Below, piece by piece: positions 9,655 through 19,656 of a stretch of DNA of 34,280 nt. Position 1 is the stretch's first letter. Each line of letters starts with the position of its first letter. The stretch comes from Candidatus Zipacnadia bacterium (lineage in GTDB: Bacteria; Armatimonadota; Zipacnadia; Zipacnadales; UBA11051). The notes below the pieces were generated by a model. The model was not told the origin of the DNA. It made no database searches and saw nothing but the letters and a program-made list of their open reading frames with translations. The position numbers and the translations under genes are program-made. Where the stretch lies: assembly GCA_029821145.1 (NCBI GenBank), contig JALGTY010000006.1, positions 1 to 34,280 of the forward strand. Reading direction: 5' to 3'.

Positions 9655-10470
9655 TCAGTCTTCCTCGAGGGTCTTTAAGGCCTCATCCACGCTCATCCCA
9701 CCATGCACCATTCCCACGATCGCGGCGACTATCTTCTCGGGCGTGCGGTGTTGGAACGCGTTCCTACCGATGGACACACCGGATGCGCCGCCGGTGAGGG
9801 CACCGTCCACCATTTCGAGTATCTCCCGGTCAGTTTCCATTTTCTCGCCGCCCGCGATGACCACCTTGATCCCTCCGGACTTGGCGCCACCACAGCCCTC
9901 GACCACCTCCTGGAAAGTCTCTGCGCTGCCGGTATAGTTGACCTTAACCAAATCCGCGCCCAGCTCCGCTCCAACGCGCGCGGCGTGCTTGACGACCTTC
10001 ACGTCGTATTCGCTCTCGATCTTAGCCCCCCGGGTATATACCATCGCCGCCAGCGGCATTCCCCATTCCTCGCACTTCATCGCCACCTCTCCCAAATCTT
10101 GCAGCATTACGCTCTCATCCGCCGCACCAAGGTTTATGTGTACGGAAACAGCATCAGCCCCGTACTTTATCGCCCGTTCAACGTGGCTCACCAGTACCTT
10201 CCGGTTCGGGTCAGGCGCGAGGCTGGTGCTGGCGGAAAGATGCAGGATCAGCCCGATATCGCGGCCATATCCCCGATGTCCCAGCAGCGGCAGGCCCACG
10301 TGCCCGAGCACTGCATCCGCGCCGCCCTCAGCAGCCTTGTTCACCGCGACCGGCATATCAATCAGACCCTCAATCGGCCCCAGCGTCACCCCGTGGTCCA
10401 TCGGCACGATCACCGTCCGGCCGTCCTCTCGATTACTGATTCGCTCCATCCGAATGGCTTTTCCCAGCAT
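9655..10470 (-). CDS. 2-amino-3,7-dideoxy-D-threo-hept-6-ulosonate synthase (DhnA / class I aldolase family)
   Basis: 271 aa; [38 protein letters not shown]; directly upstream of DHQ synthase II. Confidence 0.93.
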   Translation of the reverse strand: MLGKAIRMERISNREDGRTVIVPMDHGVTLGPIEGLIDMPVAVNKAAEGGADAVLGHVGLPLLGHRGYGRDIGLILHLSASTSLAPDPNRKVLVSHVERAIKYGADAVSVHINLGAADESVMLQDLGEVAMKCEEWGMPLAAMVYTRGAKIESEYDVKVVKHAARVGAELGADLVKVNYTGSAETFQEVVEGCGGAKSGGIKVVIAGGEKMETDREILEMVDGALTGGASGVSIGRNAFQHRTPEKIVAAIVGMVHGGMSVDEALKTLEED

Positions 10471-10653
10471 TATGCTCTCAACTCCTCAATGCGACTACCA
10501 GTGTTTCGTCCTCTCGAATACACCATCCAGTTCTCGGCCCATGCTCTGTCACAACTGCAATGGTTAACTCGAATTTAATTATTTCAACGAACCGGACCAG
10601 GATTCCTTCCCTTGTCACGTGTTAGCTTATGAAGGTTCGGGTCTGGTATTATG

Positions 10654-11244
10654 CTATTCATATAACTGCAGGCCGCCAAGCACCTCGTGAAAAAGTTCGG
10701 TACACTCAGGCATGGTCTCGGCGGGCGCGACCATCACAACTACATAGGCCTGCTGCTTGTACACGCAAAAGAGTACCAGGTTATCACCGTCCGCATTGGT
10801 GAAACCGACCATTTGCGCCGCTTCCCCGCAAAGCCTGACCTCCCTGTCCACCGGAAACCTCTCGATGGGCCAGTCTGCTGTGTAGCTGCGCACGAACCCG
10901 GATAGAGTGACACCCTTTGCTACAGGATAGACCTCGGCGGCAATAACCAGATGCTGGTCACCCACCGCCGGTCCGCGTAGGTAAAGGAGTACGCCGCCAT
11001 CTCTCCCTTCGCGCTCCGGCACCCGCTGCCATCCGTCAGGAATCGCGATCTGAAATGTTTCGAAGGTGGCCATACCGCCCGGCTCGGCGGCAACCGGTGC
11101 CGCCACGCTCGGACCGCCGGTCGCCTCGACGACGCTACGCTCTGCCAGCCGGTGCCACAAATACACGCCGCCCAGGGCCACACCAAGACCGATCAGCACC
11201 GCCACGGCCCAGTATATTTTTCGCAGCGACCTCACGTTTTTCAT
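10654..11244 (-). CDS. Membrane-anchored or secreted protein of unknown function with a possible DcrB/PsbP-like domain
   Basis: N-terminal TM 'IYWAVAVLIGLGVALGGVYLW' then 'FQIAIPDGWQRVPE...EVYP...'; start placed at MKNVRSLRK. Confidence 0.6.
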   Translation of the reverse strand: MKNVRSLRKIYWAVAVLIGLGVALGGVYLWHRLAERSVVEATGGPSVAAPVAAEPGGMATFETFQIAIPDGWQRVPEREGRDGGVLLYLRGPAVGDQHLVIAAEVYPVAKGVTLSGFVRSYTADWPIERFPVDREVRLCGEAAQMVGFTNADGDNLVLFCVYKQQAYVVVMVAPAETMPECTELFHEVLGGLQLYE

Positions 11245-11292
11245 AATATGCCCATGCCACATTAGCCTACATCACGCAACGACCTCGGGCTG

Positions 11293-11332
11293 CCCTTCGA
11301 CGTTGCTCAGGGCCGTGAGCCTGTCGAACGGG
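11293..11332. repeat. Imperfect palindrome, REP/MITE-like
   Basis: CCC-TTCGAC (11293-11301) / GTCGAACGGG (11323-11332) with nested GCTCA/TGAGC. Confidence 0.5.
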
Positions 11333-11337
11333 AAGCT

Positions 11338-11361
11338 GAGAACGCGATAAATCGCGTTCTC
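11338..11361. repeat. Perfect 11-bp inverted repeat
   Basis: GAGAACGCGAT-AA-ATCGCGTTCTC. Confidence 0.85.
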
Positions 11362-11362
11362 A

Positions 11363-11558
11363 CCTGACCTGCGCTAAGCGCAGTATCTGTTTAGCGTATT
11401 CAGCCAACTAACCTCTGACGCGTAGGTCGGCCAGAGCTTTGCGTTGTTGGCAAAGCTCTGGTGACATCTGCGCAAGCTTTGCTTGTGCAGATGTCAGCTT
11501 CCAGCCCGACTCGCCATCGGCAACCTCCACGCTAAACACATACTAAGCGCAGGTCAGG
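11363..11558. repeat. Multi-branched self-complementary element: long outer stem enclosing two abutting hairpins
   Basis: Outer arms 11363-11396 / 11530-11558 (ACCTGACCTGCGCT..AGTAT.TGTTTAGCG vs its reverse complement with a small insertion); inner CCAGAGCTTTGC/GCAAAGCTCTGG (11431-11461) and TGACATCTGCGCAAGC/GCTTGTGCAGATGTCA (11462-11496). Confidence 0.75.
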
Positions 11559-11588
11559 CCGAGCCACGCGTCTGGTGAATTATCCGGG

Positions 11589-12089
11589 TTAGTGTTGAGC
11601 AACGTACAGGTACACGTTCACCGGCCAGGCGATTAGGAAGAGCAAGAGAAGCCGGCGAGCGAATTCCGGGCTATGCAAAATACTTATCATGCGCCTCAGA
11701 CACGACATTCCCGGCAGCAGCGATAGTGCGCTTGCAAGTGCTACCAGTCCGGTTGCCGCCCAGAGTGGCGGCCCCAACAAGTGCGATTCGAAAGCCTCAA
11801 TGATCTGCCCGTGAGCCGTCAGCGTGAATGCCGTCGTCAGCCCACAGAGGGGACACGGAAGATGTGTTAGCGCATGAAAGAAGCATGGTAACATAAAAAG
11901 CTGGCGGTGTGTGCCATAGCCGCTCGCGTCGGGCGTTAGGGCCCTGCTGCCGATGATCACCGCTGCCGCAACGAACAGTATGATGAGACGGTCAGTCCTC
12001 GGCACCGTCCGCAACTGGTCAGACACGCCGGCCCGATGCCCTGGCGATGCCGCTCCTGTTGTTTGCTCTTGTGTCCTATCTGTCTGCAT
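11589..12089 (-). CDS. DUF2752-type membrane protein
   Basis: 166 aa; 'LPCPLCGLTTAFTLTAHG' motif followed by hydrophobic helices. Confidence 0.8.
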   Translation of the reverse strand: MQTDRTQEQTTGAASPGHRAGVSDQLRTVPRTDRLIILFVAAAVIIGSRALTPDASGYGTHRQLFMLPCFFHALTHLPCPLCGLTTAFTLTAHGQIIEAFESHLLGPPLWAATGLVALASALSLLPGMSCLRRMISILHSPEFARRLLLLFLIAWPVNVYLYVAQH

Positions 12090-14520
12090 CGGCCCGCACT
12101 ATCACTGCCATTTCGCCTTCGGCCAGGTCCAGGCGAACCAGCCGGCGGCCTTGCTTAACTTCCTGGCTCGCCTCTTTGGCAACCGCTCCGCCCTCGTTGC
12201 CGTACCAATAGACCTTCACTTGTGCATCATCGCCGAACGTGTAAGTGCCGGGAAGCTTCGTGAGAATCCTTTCTTCACCAAGCAGCCACCCCGAGTGAAG
12301 TTCGACCGGCGTGAAGGGAAACATGTGTTGCGTAATCGTCGGGGCAGGCTGGTCCGGACGTGCGTAGTAGTAATACACCGTCCCCAGGTCAAGCTTACTA
12401 CGGACATCGGCAATTAGCGTCGGCCAGTCCTTAACGGTCTTGTGGTCCCCCAGCGAGATAGGTGTGTAAAGGTGCGATCGAGCCGGGTACCAGCTTGCCG
12501 CGGTCTCGGCGAAGCGAGGGAAATGCAGCTTCGTCATCGTCTCACTCGTCGGACACGAATTGCCGATCAGCTTGCCCCTGCTCAGAATATACTCCGCCAA
12601 TTGGCGCTTCGCGTCAAGGCTTATCAGCCCGGTGTATGCGAATTTGCGAGTAACCTGGCCTTGCTCGTCAATCTCAACGCTGTAGCCGTCCCAGGCCTTG
12701 TAAGTGTATCGCGAAGAGCACCACGCCATCTCGTCCCAGTAGATGCCATGTGCGTGTATCTTGTTCTCATCCAGGCACATGTCCACCACTTCCTTCATGG
12801 CCTCGAAATAGCTGTTTTCCGGTGTCATGTAGAAGTAGGCAAACGGGATGCCGATGCGTTTAGTGTACCCCGGGTTGATATAGTGCTGTCCATCCGGGGT
12901 TATGAGGCGGGCCTCGGGATATCGTTCGGCCGCTGTCTCGTCGGTGTTGATGTAGCTATGTATATAGATGAGATACTTCACATCCGGGAACCACTCGCGC
13001 AATCTGGCCACGCCATCCTTGAGCCGCTGGCGCAGCTTTGTGGCTTTCAGCATGTGAGTGCCGTGATAGCACGGCACTTGCGCGTCTTTGCTCCTGTCAA
13101 ACCACACACCGCTGGACAATATCTTCACCCCACGCATGTCAAGCCACTTGTTCAGATCTTCCTTAGTCGAGTTAAGTATGCCCCCCGGCCCCGAGAACGA
13201 GAACCCGCCGGGAATGGTGAAGTTCACGTCTAGGTCGCGGCGGGCGAGATTGATCATGTCCCAGTAGTTGGCGCGAGCCGTCGGGTAAATGTTGAAGCGG
13301 AAGGTATGCGAAGTCCCCGCGGCGAGTCCGAAATGATTGCTGCGTATCCCGCCGCCGTCGGCATCGTAGTAAATGACGCCCTGATAGCGCGAAACGTCGT
13401 CCAGGGCCACGATGCCGCAGCCACAGTCTTCCAGCGCCAGGTACAGGGAAGTGTTCTCCAGGCCGCTTACACTGGTCTTACCCGGACTGTGGTCACCTCC
13501 CAGATAAGCGTCAATAACCGAACCTTTTGGCGCTTGAAGATGATTATCATACTTGATGCCAGTCACTTCGTTGCGCAAGTTCGTGAACGTGTCGGCAATT
13601 TCGATGTGGTCTGCAAGCAGCTTGATCATGCGCGTAAGCGAATAGGCCTTGCCCTCTGCAACGACCCTCGCCTCGCCGTCAGTTCTCTGCACCGTGATGG
13701 TGAAATCGTCTTCAGAGCGTTCGTCTGCGGGCCTGCCGATGTAGTTGTAGCCGCCACCGGGGTATGAAAGCCTGGTTGTGAACTTGAGTTCCGCACCCGG
13801 CAGTGCGATTTTCAGCGCCCCGTGTTTCCCTATGATACAAGCCTCTTGCACATCCGCCGGCTGTGGCGGGTCCACCATCAGCGTGTCGGGCGTGTGTCGG
13901 CTCATCTTCGCGGGAACTGAAATCGGTGGCTGATCCGAAAACTCGACCGAAAGCTCCGCCAGATAGAAATCCAGGGAGGGGTTATCCTTGAAATAATTGC
14001 GTAGGTTCATCGCCTCCCCCGCGTGGGCTAGTGCCAGCGTATTCCCCTCACCTCGCGTCACGAAATCCGTCACATCGAGCACCAGCTTGTACGGATCCAC
14101 ATCGAGTACCCTGCTGCCGCCCGCTTTTTCGCTTTGTACGGTGTCAAAATCCGGTGAATAGACCACACGCCATTTCGGGGAGCGGAACCACGTAAGCTTC
14201 AGGCCGGAGGCCATCTCAAAGTTCAAGGGCTTATTGAGCAGTCGGCTAGCTCTGCGGTTGATCTCGGGTGTGACCGGCTGGCCGTTCAACAGTATGGACA
14301 TGACATAGGTGCTACCGCCTGCAGAAGGATAATCCATGCGGGCACTGATGGTCAGCAGCACCGACTTGCAATCATCCGGCACCGCAATGGTGTACTCAAG
14401 TTCCCCGCCGTATTCCAGCTTCGTTTGGGCTTCAATCAAGGGCATTATCTCCGCGTTGACCACACCGATAGTGAACAATAGTGCAGCTAGTACCGGTGCC
14501 GGCCACAGCACAGTTCTCAT
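12076..14520 (-). CDS. Secreted putative glycoside hydrolase / TIM-barrel-like protein
   Basis: 814 aa with signal peptide; N-terminal beta-rich half; 'KIHAHGIYWDEMAW', 'SRGKLIGNSCPTSETMT' resemble barrel active-site strands. Confidence 0.55.
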   Translation of the reverse strand: MRTVLWPAPVLAALLFTIGVVNAEIMPLIEAQTKLEYGGELEYTIAVPDDCKSVLLTISARMDYPSAGGSTYVMSILLNGQPVTPEINRRASRLLNKPLNFEMASGLKLTWFRSPKWRVVYSPDFDTVQSEKAGGSRVLDVDPYKLVLDVTDFVTRGEGNTLALAHAGEAMNLRNYFKDNPSLDFYLAELSVEFSDQPPISVPAKMSRHTPDTLMVDPPQPADVQEACIIGKHGALKIALPGAELKFTTRLSYPGGGYNYIGRPADERSEDDFTITVQRTDGEARVVAEGKAYSLTRMIKLLADHIEIADTFTNLRNEVTGIKYDNHLQAPKGSVIDAYLGGDHSPGKTSVSGLENTSLYLALEDCGCGIVALDDVSRYQGVIYYDADGGGIRSNHFGLAAGTSHTFRFNIYPTARANYWDMINLARRDLDVNFTIPGGFSFSGPGGILNSTKEDLNKWLDMRGVKILSSGVWFDRSKDAQVPCYHGTHMLKATKLRQRLKDGVARLREWFPDVKYLIYIHSYINTDETAAERYPEARLITPDGQHYINPGYTKRIGIPFAYFYMTPENSYFEAMKEVVDMCLDENKIHAHGIYWDEMAWCSSRYTYKAWDGYSVEIDEQGQVTRKFAYTGLISLDAKRQLAEYILSRGKLIGNSCPTSETMTKLHFPRFAETAASWYPARSHLYTPISLGDHKTVKDWPTLIADVRSKLDLGTVYYYYARPDQPAPTITQHMFPFTPVELHSGWLLGEERILTKLPGTYTFGDDAQVKVYWYGNEGGAVAKEASQEVKQGRRLVRLDLAEGEMAVIVRADADR

Positions 14521-14550
14521 CGAGGCCTCCTCCTTGTCTCGACCGCCAGC

Positions 14551-16548
14551 TTAGAAGTAATTGAGCGGGTCGGCCAGACTTCGCCACCGCTCACTCATGA
14601 ATAACGCTACGATCTGCCACAGTAAGCTGACGGAAAACATCTGCCCCACGATCATCCCTATGAAGAAGGGCACCAGGTTGTTGTACAGCCGGATGCCGCC
14701 GACCTTCAGTATAACCCATTTGATTGCCCAGGCGGCCAGAAACGGCCCCCAGTAGGCATAGCCGTAAGGCAATGTCATCACCCAGCCCAGAGGGTGAAGC
14801 GGGAAGCGCAGATAGCGCATCCGAATTCCCACCAAAAGCAGCGTAAATACGAACGCGGCAATCGTGTAGCCGTTGCGATACCAATCGGGGTCAAGATGAT
14901 TGCCGTTCATGATGTCGCTGACTTCGCTCAGCTCGCGAACGGTGATGCGTACTTCGTAGCCGCCTTGTGTGCTACCTCCGCCGCCCAGGCCAAGGGTGTT
15001 GCCACCCCAGGTGTAGTATGTACTAACCGATACCCACAACATCACCGCGACGCCCACGGTCACGGCGAGCGTCATCATGCCCGCCATGTGCTTGGTGTTG
15101 AGACGGGCGTCGTGGCTGATCTTCAGCCCCTCAATCTGGTATGTCATGGTCTCCGGATACTCGCTGAAGTGCAGAAATATCAGACTACCAAGCATCGTCA
15201 GATTGGTGAAATTGTTATTGGGAGCCAACGGTCTGGAGCCGAGAAAGCTCTTAAGCTGCCGGCTCGCCTGCCAGAACGGGAAGGAAGAAAGAGACCCGAT
15301 GCCGGCCTCGGCACGACCGCGGGTGAAGATGGTAGCGAACAGGATAATAAGCGCGAAGAAGGCCGCAGGCACCCACCAAGTCATGCCGGCGAGTACATAC
15401 CAGACGCACAGAAACGCGAGGCCAAGTCCGGCCCCAATGGCAGCAAAGCGGTAGGTGAACGGCGCGTCGGGATCTGCAGCAGCAGCGCCTTGGCTGTCTT
15501 GCCCATACCATATATTTTGCCACAGACCGGTGAAGTACCCACGACCGGCCCAGGCATAATAGACTGCGATGCCCACGAAAGCTCCGGCAGCCTGCGCCCA
15601 GAAGAACGGAAAGCCGGAGGGCTGGCGAATACCTGTCCATCTATAGAAGAACATCAGCAGCTTGATGAGAAAGAAGAAGAAGAACATGGAAAAGCACAGG
15701 TCCTGCGGCGCAAAGTAGGCCAGCCCGGTTAGTGCCGGATTGAATATGAAACGGAAATATGGCCGAAATGCGTCCAGAGGCTTTTCGGTGAAGAACTGCC
15801 CGACGTCAAAGCTGGGCCCCAGCGTCGGCACTCCCGGATTGGCCGCATGGAGCATGATGGTGATGAAGTGGATGGTCACTAGCCCGGCTCCGGCCCACAT
15901 CAGCGGCTCATGCCAGATGGTCTTGCGCGGGCGGATGCGCTCAGGCGTGAGAGCCGTGATGTAAAGCGGGACCGTAACCAGGGGGAACGCCAGGCGTTCA
16001 TTCTCCACCCAATGGCGGCGCAGTAGCGTGCAGACGCATAATAAAGTGAACCAAAGCACGACAAAAAAGAGCGTCCATAGCGCCAGAGGTGCTATCCAGG
16101 GGCTGAGGTCAGGCTGCCCGATTGCACCTTCGTAGAATTGGCGGATCAATTCCCGGTCATGGGGCACGAACCACTCGGGGTAAAGATCAGCAATCGCAGC
16201 GAAGTTATTGTCCGGGGCGTAGAAATACTGGGCGGCTGTATAAACCGGCAGGAACCGTTGAACGCCGTCATAGACTCCGGTCGCGACGACAGCGAATACA
16301 TAGATATACAAGAGATCGCGCCGGCCCATCTTCAGCAGGCGTTCCATCAACGGCTCGACCAGCACCAGCAATACCAGCACGGCCAATCCGTAGTCAATGC
16401 TCGCGCCCCAGCGCACCATCCGACTATAGACCAGCAGCTTTACGCCCACAACGGCCAGCAGCACCGCGATAACCAGCGTCCGCAGCCGTAACGGGTAACC
16501 TCCTGCCGGGGCATCTTGCCTGTGCTCGGTCTCGGTCACGCTATCCAT
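14551..16548 (-). CDS. Polytopic membrane protein, DUF6785/DUF6784-like
   Basis: 665 aa, more than 10 hydrophobic segments; family recalled from PVC/Armatimonadota-type genomes. Confidence 0.6.
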   Translation of the reverse strand: MDSVTETEHRQDAPAGGYPLRLRTLVIAVLLAVVGVKLLVYSRMVRWGASIDYGLAVLVLLVLVEPLMERLLKMGRRDLLYIYVFAVVATGVYDGVQRFLPVYTAAQYFYAPDNNFAAIADLYPEWFVPHDRELIRQFYEGAIGQPDLSPWIAPLALWTLFFVVLWFTLLCVCTLLRRHWVENERLAFPLVTVPLYITALTPERIRPRKTIWHEPLMWAGAGLVTIHFITIMLHAANPGVPTLGPSFDVGQFFTEKPLDAFRPYFRFIFNPALTGLAYFAPQDLCFSMFFFFFLIKLLMFFYRWTGIRQPSGFPFFWAQAAGAFVGIAVYYAWAGRGYFTGLWQNIWYGQDSQGAAAADPDAPFTYRFAAIGAGLGLAFLCVWYVLAGMTWWVPAAFFALIILFATIFTRGRAEAGIGSLSSFPFWQASRQLKSFLGSRPLAPNNNFTNLTMLGSLIFLHFSEYPETMTYQIEGLKISHDARLNTKHMAGMMTLAVTVGVAVMLWVSVSTYYTWGGNTLGLGGGGSTQGGYEVRITVRELSEVSDIMNGNHLDPDWYRNGYTIAAFVFTLLLVGIRMRYLRFPLHPLGWVMTLPYGYAYWGPFLAAWAIKWVILKVGGIRLYNNLVPFFIGMIVGQMFSVSLLWQIVALFMSERWRSLADPLNYF

Positions 16549-16624
16549 TACTTCTGAGTTTCTCTGGACCTGGCAGCGGTTCCTTCACGAGCGCAGGCAG
16601 CGCCGTGACAGAGCTGGGCGCAAA

Positions 16625-19600
16625 CTACTTGCTCCAGGTTGCGCTCAGGTGAATCCTGTAAGCTTCGCCGGGTACCACATTATACACAACGCCCTTGTCG
16701 TACTGCTCTGGGTCAACGAAGCGCTCGATGAGCGTCATGTCGCCGATGGATATGGTGTTGTCGTCCCGAACAGCCATGATCTCATAGCTCGCATCAGAGC
16801 GCTCGGCATTATCAAATATGATATAGCGTCCGACCAGACCTTGTGCTGAGACGCCTTGGTCCTGCAGAGGCCGGTCGAGTTTAAGGACTACATCGTCCGG
16901 GTCAGAATCGTCAGCAGATACCAGTTTGCCGGTGAAAGCCGCCAGCGACTGAGACAAAGCAAAACCGCCGTATGCCAGCGAGGTTCCCTCCACCAGCTTG
17001 GCAAATACGACTCCACCTTCGGGACTCAGGCGCACGAAGCCGAACCGGCCATCGAGTGTCATATCTCCCGCCGTGATGACGCCAGGCTGCTCGGCCAGAA
17101 TCATCACATCGCGGTGGCCATCGGCCAGTTCCACTTGCACCGCCGCCACAAAGCCTTGCCCCTGGTGGCTGGCAATCGGCAGGGCCATGACATTCTTGAT
17201 GAACGGCTGTGCCTCGTATGGCTCATGCACGGTAACGAACTGGGTCTGCAGCTCATCTCCGAAGCGGGAGCGCATGATATAGCGCAGTGAATCGGGGTTG
17301 CCAGGGCTGTTGCGGGGGGGATCGCCGCTGGCAATGGCTACTTCGTCAACTTCGCTGAGGCAGTACATGCGCAGATGTGGGTCCTTGCCCTCGGCGATAT
17401 TGCCGCGCTTGTCCACGAGGTCCCAGTCAATCGTGAACGGCAGCGCCGCCTTTCCCTTTTCGACATCATAGAGGTACATGAAACCGGAGCCATCGTAGTC
17501 CCAATTCTCAGGTCCGTCATAGAACTCCCCGAATGCCACATCGGGCCCGGCGTAGGTCCCGGTTGCCTGCCTCTCCAGGGCTAGATTCGTGCAAGTGACG
17601 TCCGGTGCCGCGCCGTTGTTGATCATGCGGTGATTCGACCCGCCGCGAGCCCAAAACACGTCCAGGACATAGCTGTCGTCGTGGGAAACGTCTATGAGGC
17701 TTAGAGCGCGCTTGTAAGTGCTGACGTTGTCATACACATCTCCGCCGTCAGCGATGATGAGCCGCACCGGACCTTCGCGCTCAAACAGTTCGCTCTTGCC
17801 GCCCCAACCACGCTTCTGGCCCTTGTCGTTGACCATTACCGTGTTGTGGCTGACGGTGTGGCTTACCCATCCTATCCGTTTTGGCCAGTGGCCGGTGTAC
17901 TGCGGGTAGGCCAGGTCGGGGTTCATCACCACATGCTTGGACATGATTCCGAAGCTGAGGCGGTCTTCGTGACCGTGGAAAATGGAGCGACCGTAGTAGA
18001 GATATGCCGCGGTACCGTAATCCGCTTTCGCTGTCTGCAGCACTCCCAGGCCGTAGCCACCGGAATTAAAGCTGCGCAGGCGCCTATCGCGCTTCTTCCA
18101 CTCCGCTTTGACACGCTCGAGTATTGCGTCAGGCTCGGCATCATAGATGTCGCCGGCCAGGCGGGCTGGATCCCAGGAGCACGAAAAGCCGACGGCCATT
18201 GCGTTGGCCAGTTCGCCATAAACCCGGTATCCGGTCATAGACATTTTGAGTGGCAGTCCGCCGCCGCCGCTCCAGTTCTGCGTCTTGCCCGAATCTCCGA
18301 TCTTGGCGTTTACCTGGTCCAGCATCCGCGCCGCCTGGTTCATCGTGAAGCACTTCTTGAACTTCGGGAAATCTCGGTACATATCGTGCCGCTGGTACTT
18401 GCCGTATCTGTACAGCATATCCGCGGCGTTATACAGCGATCTGCCGGGAAGACTGCAATAGCCAATGCCCGCTTCATAGGACAGACCGTCGCGGCATATT
18501 ACATCGGTCAGCACGGTAGGTACCTCCCCGCCGTCGGGGGCAAACACCCAGTCCAGATACTGGGGTGTCAGGTCGGAGTCGTCCAAGGCTATAGCCGTGG
18601 CCACCATGGCCCGCTGGTGCATCCCGGCGTTGCCGTGAATGCGGCGGTCCTGGACGCTTATGGCAAATTCCACCAGCAGGTTCTGCTCGATATGCTTGCA
18701 GACATCGGCCGGGCCGCCCGTAAGCGCCAGCTTGTGTTCCTCAGCCATTCTGTTGCGGAAATCTGCCAGTTCCTGGTCGTCTTTGATCGCGTCATAGACT
18801 ATGTCATAGCCAAGGGCGAGCTCATCGGCCGTGAAACACTCCCAGATACAGCCCTGGATGCGCCCCTTGCCACTACCACCACAGGAAATGCAGAAGCCCT
18901 TCTGGTGCACCTGCGGGTTGTAGTCTATGTCAGGATACACATCGGCGATCCGGGCCAGTATTACGCCCGCCTTGTGGGCATAGGCCGCATCGTCAGTCAG
19001 ACTATAGGCTCTCGCCAGTGCGGTCACCCCGTGGATGCAATCCATCCACATCCGATAACCGTAATAGGCCGCAAAGTCCCAGCGCTTGTCGTCCTGCTTG
19101 TAGCCCAGCCCATCGTCCACCGCGTACATGTGTAGCGGGTCGTTGGGGTCCGGGTGGTCCGTGTTGAACAGAAGCGAGCGGTCGCCTACGCCATCCTGAT
19201 AGATATTGTGTTCGTCCAGACCTGACTTGTAGTATGCTTCAAAATCGTTTTTCGGGAAGACCTCGCCACAGTTGTTGCACTTCACCTTCCAGGGAAGATT
19301 CTCGAAGTCAATGAGCCAGTATGGCTGTTTGGTGAATTGCTCTTTGCCGCACTTGGGACAACCGATGCCTGTTCTGTTGACCTGAGCGTCGCGCGGGGTG
19401 TCTGGGCTCGGTACGAATTCCCATAGCTCCTCGTCCGATTTTTCCAGCCAGCGCTGGGCCCGGACCACTGCCCGGTCACGCTGCCTCTTCGCCCATTCAA
19501 AGCGCTCTGCGTTGGCCACAGCATTCTGCCGCATTTCCCGGGTCACCAGTATGCTTTCTTCCTTGGCCATAGCGTTGTGCACTCCCTCTGCCAGCAATAA

Positions 19601-19645
19601 TGTTATGAGCAGAATCCATACTGTTACAGAACTTCGCATGCGCAA
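16625..19645 (-). CDS. Heparinase II/III family polysaccharide lyase with Cys-rich N-terminal insert
   Basis: 1006 aa; signal peptide; 'GNAGMHQRAMVATAIALDD', 'YYGRSIFHGHEDRLSFGIMSKHVVMNPDLAYPQYT', 'SHNTVMVND'; CPKCG...CNNCG near N-terminus. Confidence 0.85.
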   Translation of the reverse strand: MRMRSSVTVWILLITLLLAEGVHNAMAKEESILVTREMRQNAVANAERFEWAKRQRDRAVVRAQRWLEKSDEELWEFVPSPDTPRDAQVNRTGIGCPKCGKEQFTKQPYWLIDFENLPWKVKCNNCGEVFPKNDFEAYYKSGLDEHNIYQDGVGDRSLLFNTDHPDPNDPLHMYAVDDGLGYKQDDKRWDFAAYYGYRMWMDCIHGVTALARAYSLTDDAAYAHKAGVILARIADVYPDIDYNPQVHQKGFCISCGGSGKGRIQGCIWECFTADELALGYDIVYDAIKDDQELADFRNRMAEEHKLALTGGPADVCKHIEQNLLVEFAISVQDRRIHGNAGMHQRAMVATAIALDDSDLTPQYLDWVFAPDGGEVPTVLTDVICRDGLSYEAGIGYCSLPGRSLYNAADMLYRYGKYQRHDMYRDFPKFKKCFTMNQAARMLDQVNAKIGDSGKTQNWSGGGGLPLKMSMTGYRVYGELANAMAVGFSCSWDPARLAGDIYDAEPDAILERVKAEWKKRDRRLRSFNSGGYGLGVLQTAKADYGTAAYLYYGRSIFHGHEDRLSFGIMSKHVVMNPDLAYPQYTGHWPKRIGWVSHTVSHNTVMVNDKGQKRGWGGKSELFEREGPVRLIIADGGDVYDNVSTYKRALSLIDVSHDDSYVLDVFWARGGSNHRMINNGAAPDVTCTNLALERQATGTYAGPDVAFGEFYDGPENWDYDGSGFMYLYDVEKGKAALPFTIDWDLVDKRGNIAEGKDPHLRMYCLSEVDEVAIASGDPPRNSPGNPDSLRYIMRSRFGDELQTQFVTVHEPYEAQPFIKNVMALPIASHQGQGFVAAVQVELADGHRDVMILAEQPGVITAGDMTLDGRFGFVRLSPEGGVVFAKLVEGTSLAYGGFALSQSLAAFTGKLVSADDSDPDDVVLKLDRPLQDQGVSAQGLVGRYIIFDNAERSDASYEIMAVRDDNTISIGDMTLIERFVDPEQYDKGVVYNVVPGEAYRIHLSATWSK

Positions 19646-19656
19646 GGCTTCGCCCC

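Noticed and set aside
9703-10578. 291-aa plus-strand ORF
   Set aside because: Antisense shadow of the ADH synthase gene
14794-15732. 312-aa plus-strand ORF
   Set aside because: Antisense to the polytopic membrane protein; no start signal or recognisable domain
17846-19135. 429-aa plus-strand ORF
   Set aside because: Fully antisense to the clear heparinase II/III gene; composition is a mirror of the high-GC coding strand and no family motif is visible
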